From positions 17,933 through 81,932 of the forward strand of contig CAYQZD010000002.1 in the NCBI GenBank assembly GCA_964421875.1: a stretch of 64,000 nt of DNA. The letters are read 5' to 3'. The notes under the pieces were generated by a model. It ran no database searches and had not been told where the DNA came from. It worked only from the letters and a program-made list of their open reading frames with translations. Position numbers and translations under genes: made by a program. This document shows positions 61,599-64,000 of the stretch, in pieces. Source of the DNA: CAYQZD01 sp964421875 (GTDB lineage: Bacteria; Electryoneota; Tariuqbacteria; Tariuqbacterales; Tariuqbacteraceae). Each line of letters starts with the position of its first letter. Within the stretch, counting starts at the first letter, position 1.

Positions 61599-61721
61599 GT
61601 AACGGGGAGGATTACCTCGACTAATCCGACACAGCCTTCCTAATGAACAATTATGTTCCCGCATTGATTTTTCCTAAAAAAATCTTATCATTACAATCTC
61701 AAATCTAAACAGGAGGATGAA

Positions 61722-62162
61722 ATGAAAAGGGTGGTTATCGCATTGGCGGGGGTGATGGTCTGGGCGGCTGCAAGCGCCGCAGTGCAGGTAGATGGTTATT
61801 GTTATCTGGCAGGGCAAACTAATCACGACAGCACTAAGGTCTTGTTTCAGGCGGACTCGCCCAGCGCGAGGACAGATTCGACTTTTACCGATTCGATGGG
61901 GTATTATCAAATTAATGTGGCTGTTGGTGTCTATGACATCTACTTTACACACGATGGATACGGCGATGAAGAAATACTTGACCAGGCTTGTTTCAGTGCG
62001 CTTACTTCATCAGATGTGACACTGTATATTCATATTTCCGGGAATTTAAGTGGAACGCTTGAAGGGATACCGTATATTGTGGATGGTACCATTAGTGTAT
62101 TAGGTGGAGATTCGCTTATTATTGAACCAGGGGCCCAATTTCTTTTCAATGGAAATTATTAG
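61722..62162 (+). CDS. Secreted beta-helix protein, N-terminal part before an in-frame TAG
   Basis: 146 codons with a Sec signal in 1-19 (VVIALAGVMVWAAASAA), then a beta-sandwich (carboxypeptidase-regulatory-like) module (about 20-95) and the start of a beta-solenoid (SGNLSGTLEGIPYIVDGTI...GAQFLFNGNY). It stops at TAG 62160-62162. The same frame continues open through 62163-63839 with fitting sequence, so this is one gene split by one codon. GGAGG precedes the ATG. Confidence 0.8.
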   Translation: MKRVVIALAGVMVWAAASAAVQVDGYCYLAGQTNHDSTKVLFQADSPSARTDSTFTDSMGYYQINVAVGVYDIYFTHDGYGDEEILDQACFSALTSSDVTLYIHISGNLSGTLEGIPYIVDGTISVLGGDSLIIEPGAQFLFNGNY

Positions 62163-62279
62163 ATATGTGTTTACGGCTATCTTCGTGCCATTGGCACTGA
62201 AAATGACAGTATTATTTTTAATCAAAGCCTTGTTACTTGGCGAGGAATTCGATTCGAATCCGCACAAGATTTAAGTAGA

Positions 62280-63839
62280 TTGGAATACTGTTCTATAAGT
62301 CATAGTATTAATACAGGTATTTATTTAAATCATACAAGCATGATGATTCATAACTGTAAAATAAGTAGAAATACTTCTGTTTATAATGGAGGAGGAATTT
62401 ACTGTTATTATTCAAATCCTATGATAACTAGTTGTTTAATAAGCAGAAATAATTCTGGTACTCAAGGTCGTGGCGGTGGTATTTATTGTGAAAATTCAAG
62501 TCCAATAATAAATAATTGTACGATCAGTAATAATAGAGCGTTTGGTTGGGGTGGAGGTATTTTTAGTGAAAATTCCAATCCAACTATTAGTAATAGTAAT
62601 ATAATCGGCAATAACGCTGAACGTGATGGTGGTGGTATATTTGGTTCTGGAATTATAATTAGCAGGAGTGTTGTATATAGTAACACTGCTGATTCAAGTG
62701 GTGGTGGTTATTATTCAACTGGTGGAATAGTATCAATCAATAATTGTACCATAAATAGAAATTTTGCATACTTAAATGGTGGAGGTATTTTAGTATCACA
62801 GTCTTATAATTTCTCTATGATAAATGTAATATTGTCTGATAATATCGGTAATGGTGGTATTTACTTCAACAATTCAACAAATACTACTATAATATATAAT
62901 GATTTTAGTAATAATCAGAACGGGAATTTAACAGGAAATATTCCACAATGGCTTGGTCAAATTGTAACCGTCAACAATAATGGCGATTCGTGTGATGTAT
63001 ATATGAATGTTTTCGAAGACCCGCTTTTTTACTCGACCACGGGTGATTCTGCTTTTCACTTAACAGAAAATTCCCCCTGCATCGACGCCGGAGACCCCGC
63101 CAGCCCCCTCGACCCGGACAGCACAATAGCGGATATGGGAGCTTATTACTTCCATCAATTACCAATTATTGTTACATTCACCCCCTACAACCCGCCAATT
63201 CAAATCCCCTCCGGGGGCGGGAGCTTTCAATATTACGCTTCCATTACCAATATTTCCAGCAATCCTATTGCGGGCTTGGACGCCTGGACTGAAGCGGTCT
63301 TACCTGATAGCACAGTCTATGGACCAATGAAACTTCGTTTAAACCAGTTTATTCCAGCCGGCGACTCTTTAGTCTGGGATGTCGTTCAGTATGTTCCGGC
63401 TAACGCTCCATCGGGGAACTACACTTATATAGGCTATGCGGGGACCTATCCTGATTCGGCAGTTATTTCAGCGGAATTCCCCTTTGAGAAACTCGCCGGG
63501 GACGATATTTCCAATCACAATCTTGGTTGGGCGTTGTTCATTAAAGAGAGCAAACTTGAAAAAAAATCATCCGTCACTGAATACAATTCGCTTTCCCCTA
63601 ATCCTAATCCCTTCAATCCTTCGACAGCTCTCAGCTACAAGCTGCAAGCTGCAAGAAATATAAGACTCGCCATCTATGACATCATGGGGCGGGAGGTAGC
63701 AATCCTTGCGGAAGGTTTCTATCCGGCGGGGCATCATTCGATGCTTTTTAACGCTGCGAATCTACCGAGTGGTGTATACTTCGCGCGGCTGCAGGCGGGG
63801 GATTTCACTCAGACGCGGAAATTGCTGCTGGTGAAGTAG
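62280..63839 (+). pseudogene. Beta-helix and sorting-domain part of the split secreted protein
   Basis: Same frame as 61722-62162. The first possible start is TTG at 62280 with no ribosome site; codons 62163-62279 also fit the family (ICVYGYLRAIGTENDSIIFN). Residues 1-215 are an Asn/Ser/Gly-rich beta-helix with about eight coils of the type N-C-x-I-S-x-N-x-A-x-x-G-G-G-I and AT-rich codons. Residues 305-405 are the beta-domain shared with the 56297 gene. The sorting domain (about 433-519) has SPNPNPFNPSTALSYKL and GVYFARLQAGDFTQTRKLLLVK. Without the N-terminal part it would lack a signal peptide. Confidence 0.75.
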
Positions 63840-63879
63840 ATGCGAGTTGCGTGATGCGAGATGCGAGACAAAAGATGCA
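63838..63879. repeat. Degenerate heptamer array at the beta-helix stop
   Basis: Six 7-bp units (AGATGCG, AGTTGCG, TGATGCG, AGATGCG, AGACAAA, AGATGCA) starting inside the TAG stop codon. Confidence 0.7.
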
Positions 63880-63884
63880 AGCGG

Positions 63885-63993
63885 GTAGGGGCGAAGGCCG
63901 TTCACCCCTACGAAGAAGGATACCGGCTTACGCCGTACGGCGCGCAGGTCGCCGGAATGACTTGTAAATTGGTGGGTTAAGAACCCACCCTAC
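63885..63993. repeat. Families F and A repeats at the window end
   Basis: F-type GGGGCGAAGGCCGTTCACCCC, read as two arms, then a longer inverted family A copy (63912-63993) whose internal hairpin is enlarged. Confidence 0.65.
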
Positions 63994-64000
63994 AACTTTA

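Noticed and set aside
62160..62162. Reassignment of TAG as a sense codon
   Set aside because: Many intact genes here (pgk, fabD, fabF, fmdB) stop at TAG, and there is no sign of pyrrolysine machinery.

Overview
The window looks like a chromosomal segment of an uncultured, probably anaerobic Gram-negative bacterium of the Fibrobacteres-Chlorobi-Bacteroidetes (FCB) type. Three secreted proteins carry the C-terminal sorting domain with the NPFNPST-like signature that is common in FCB phyla and their candidate-division relatives. LapA/LapB, a SPOR protein and signal-peptide-bearing enzymes fit a Gram-negative envelope. NfnAB, PduS/PduT and a radical-SAM activase fit anaerobic redox metabolism. 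The phylum call is inference; no rRNA is present.

Layout. 0-3.2 kb: pgk, tpiA, secG and a tRNA-Leu(GAG) with a strong terminator. 3.2-6 kb, minus strand: two small nucleic-acid-binding proteins that share a C-terminal motif, and a secreted beta-helix protein. 6-7.3 kb: repeats, including a MITE. 7.3-16.5 kb: a redox and signalling block made of PduS, PduT (a microcompartment shell protein with an Fe-S pore cysteine), a complete STAS / PP2C phosphatase / HATPase partner-switch set, 3-hydroxyacyl-CoA dehydrogenase, acetate kinase and NfnAB. 16.6-23.9 kb: yceD, an outer-membrane-like protein, rpmF, plsX, fabH, fabD, acpP, fabF and rnc, with fabG missing from its usual place. 24-30.8 kb: acyl-CoA dehydrogenase, a receiver-histidine kinase, trxB, a GT-C-like membrane protein, acylphosphatase and apt. 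31-33 kb, minus: purM-gpsA. 33.7-39.1 kb: an iron locus (DtxR, FeoB, DtxR-FeoA fusion), a second GT-C-like protein and a zinc ribbon. 39.4-55.4 kb, minus: the miaB-lapA-lapB-SPOR-mutS operon, a membrane protein, a SagB-like enzyme, an inositol monophosphatase, an FmdB-GlcD-lipoprotein operon, a divergent PEP carboxykinase and a secreted C1 peptidase. 56-64 kb: a secreted protein split by a frameshift inside a heptamer array, dnaK behind a sigma-54-type promoter, a radical-SAM protein, and a second secreted beta-helix protein split by one in-frame TAG.

The spaces between genes are the most unusual part. They hold a ~232-bp MITE in two copies, each with near-matching or perfect 8-bp target duplications; one copy sits inside an older palindromic element. 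There is a family of hairpins whose arms differ while an 8-nt loop (TCYCCGCA) stays constant, and about a dozen degenerate 7- or 8-bp tandem arrays, several of which begin exactly at a stop codon. Other ~60-110-bp repeat families also recur. One heptamer array lies inside a coding region at the exact point where losing one unit would restore the frame to the sorting domain.

No complete insertion sequence, transposase, prophage, CRISPR array or rRNA was seen. All protein identities are from motif reading without database searches.
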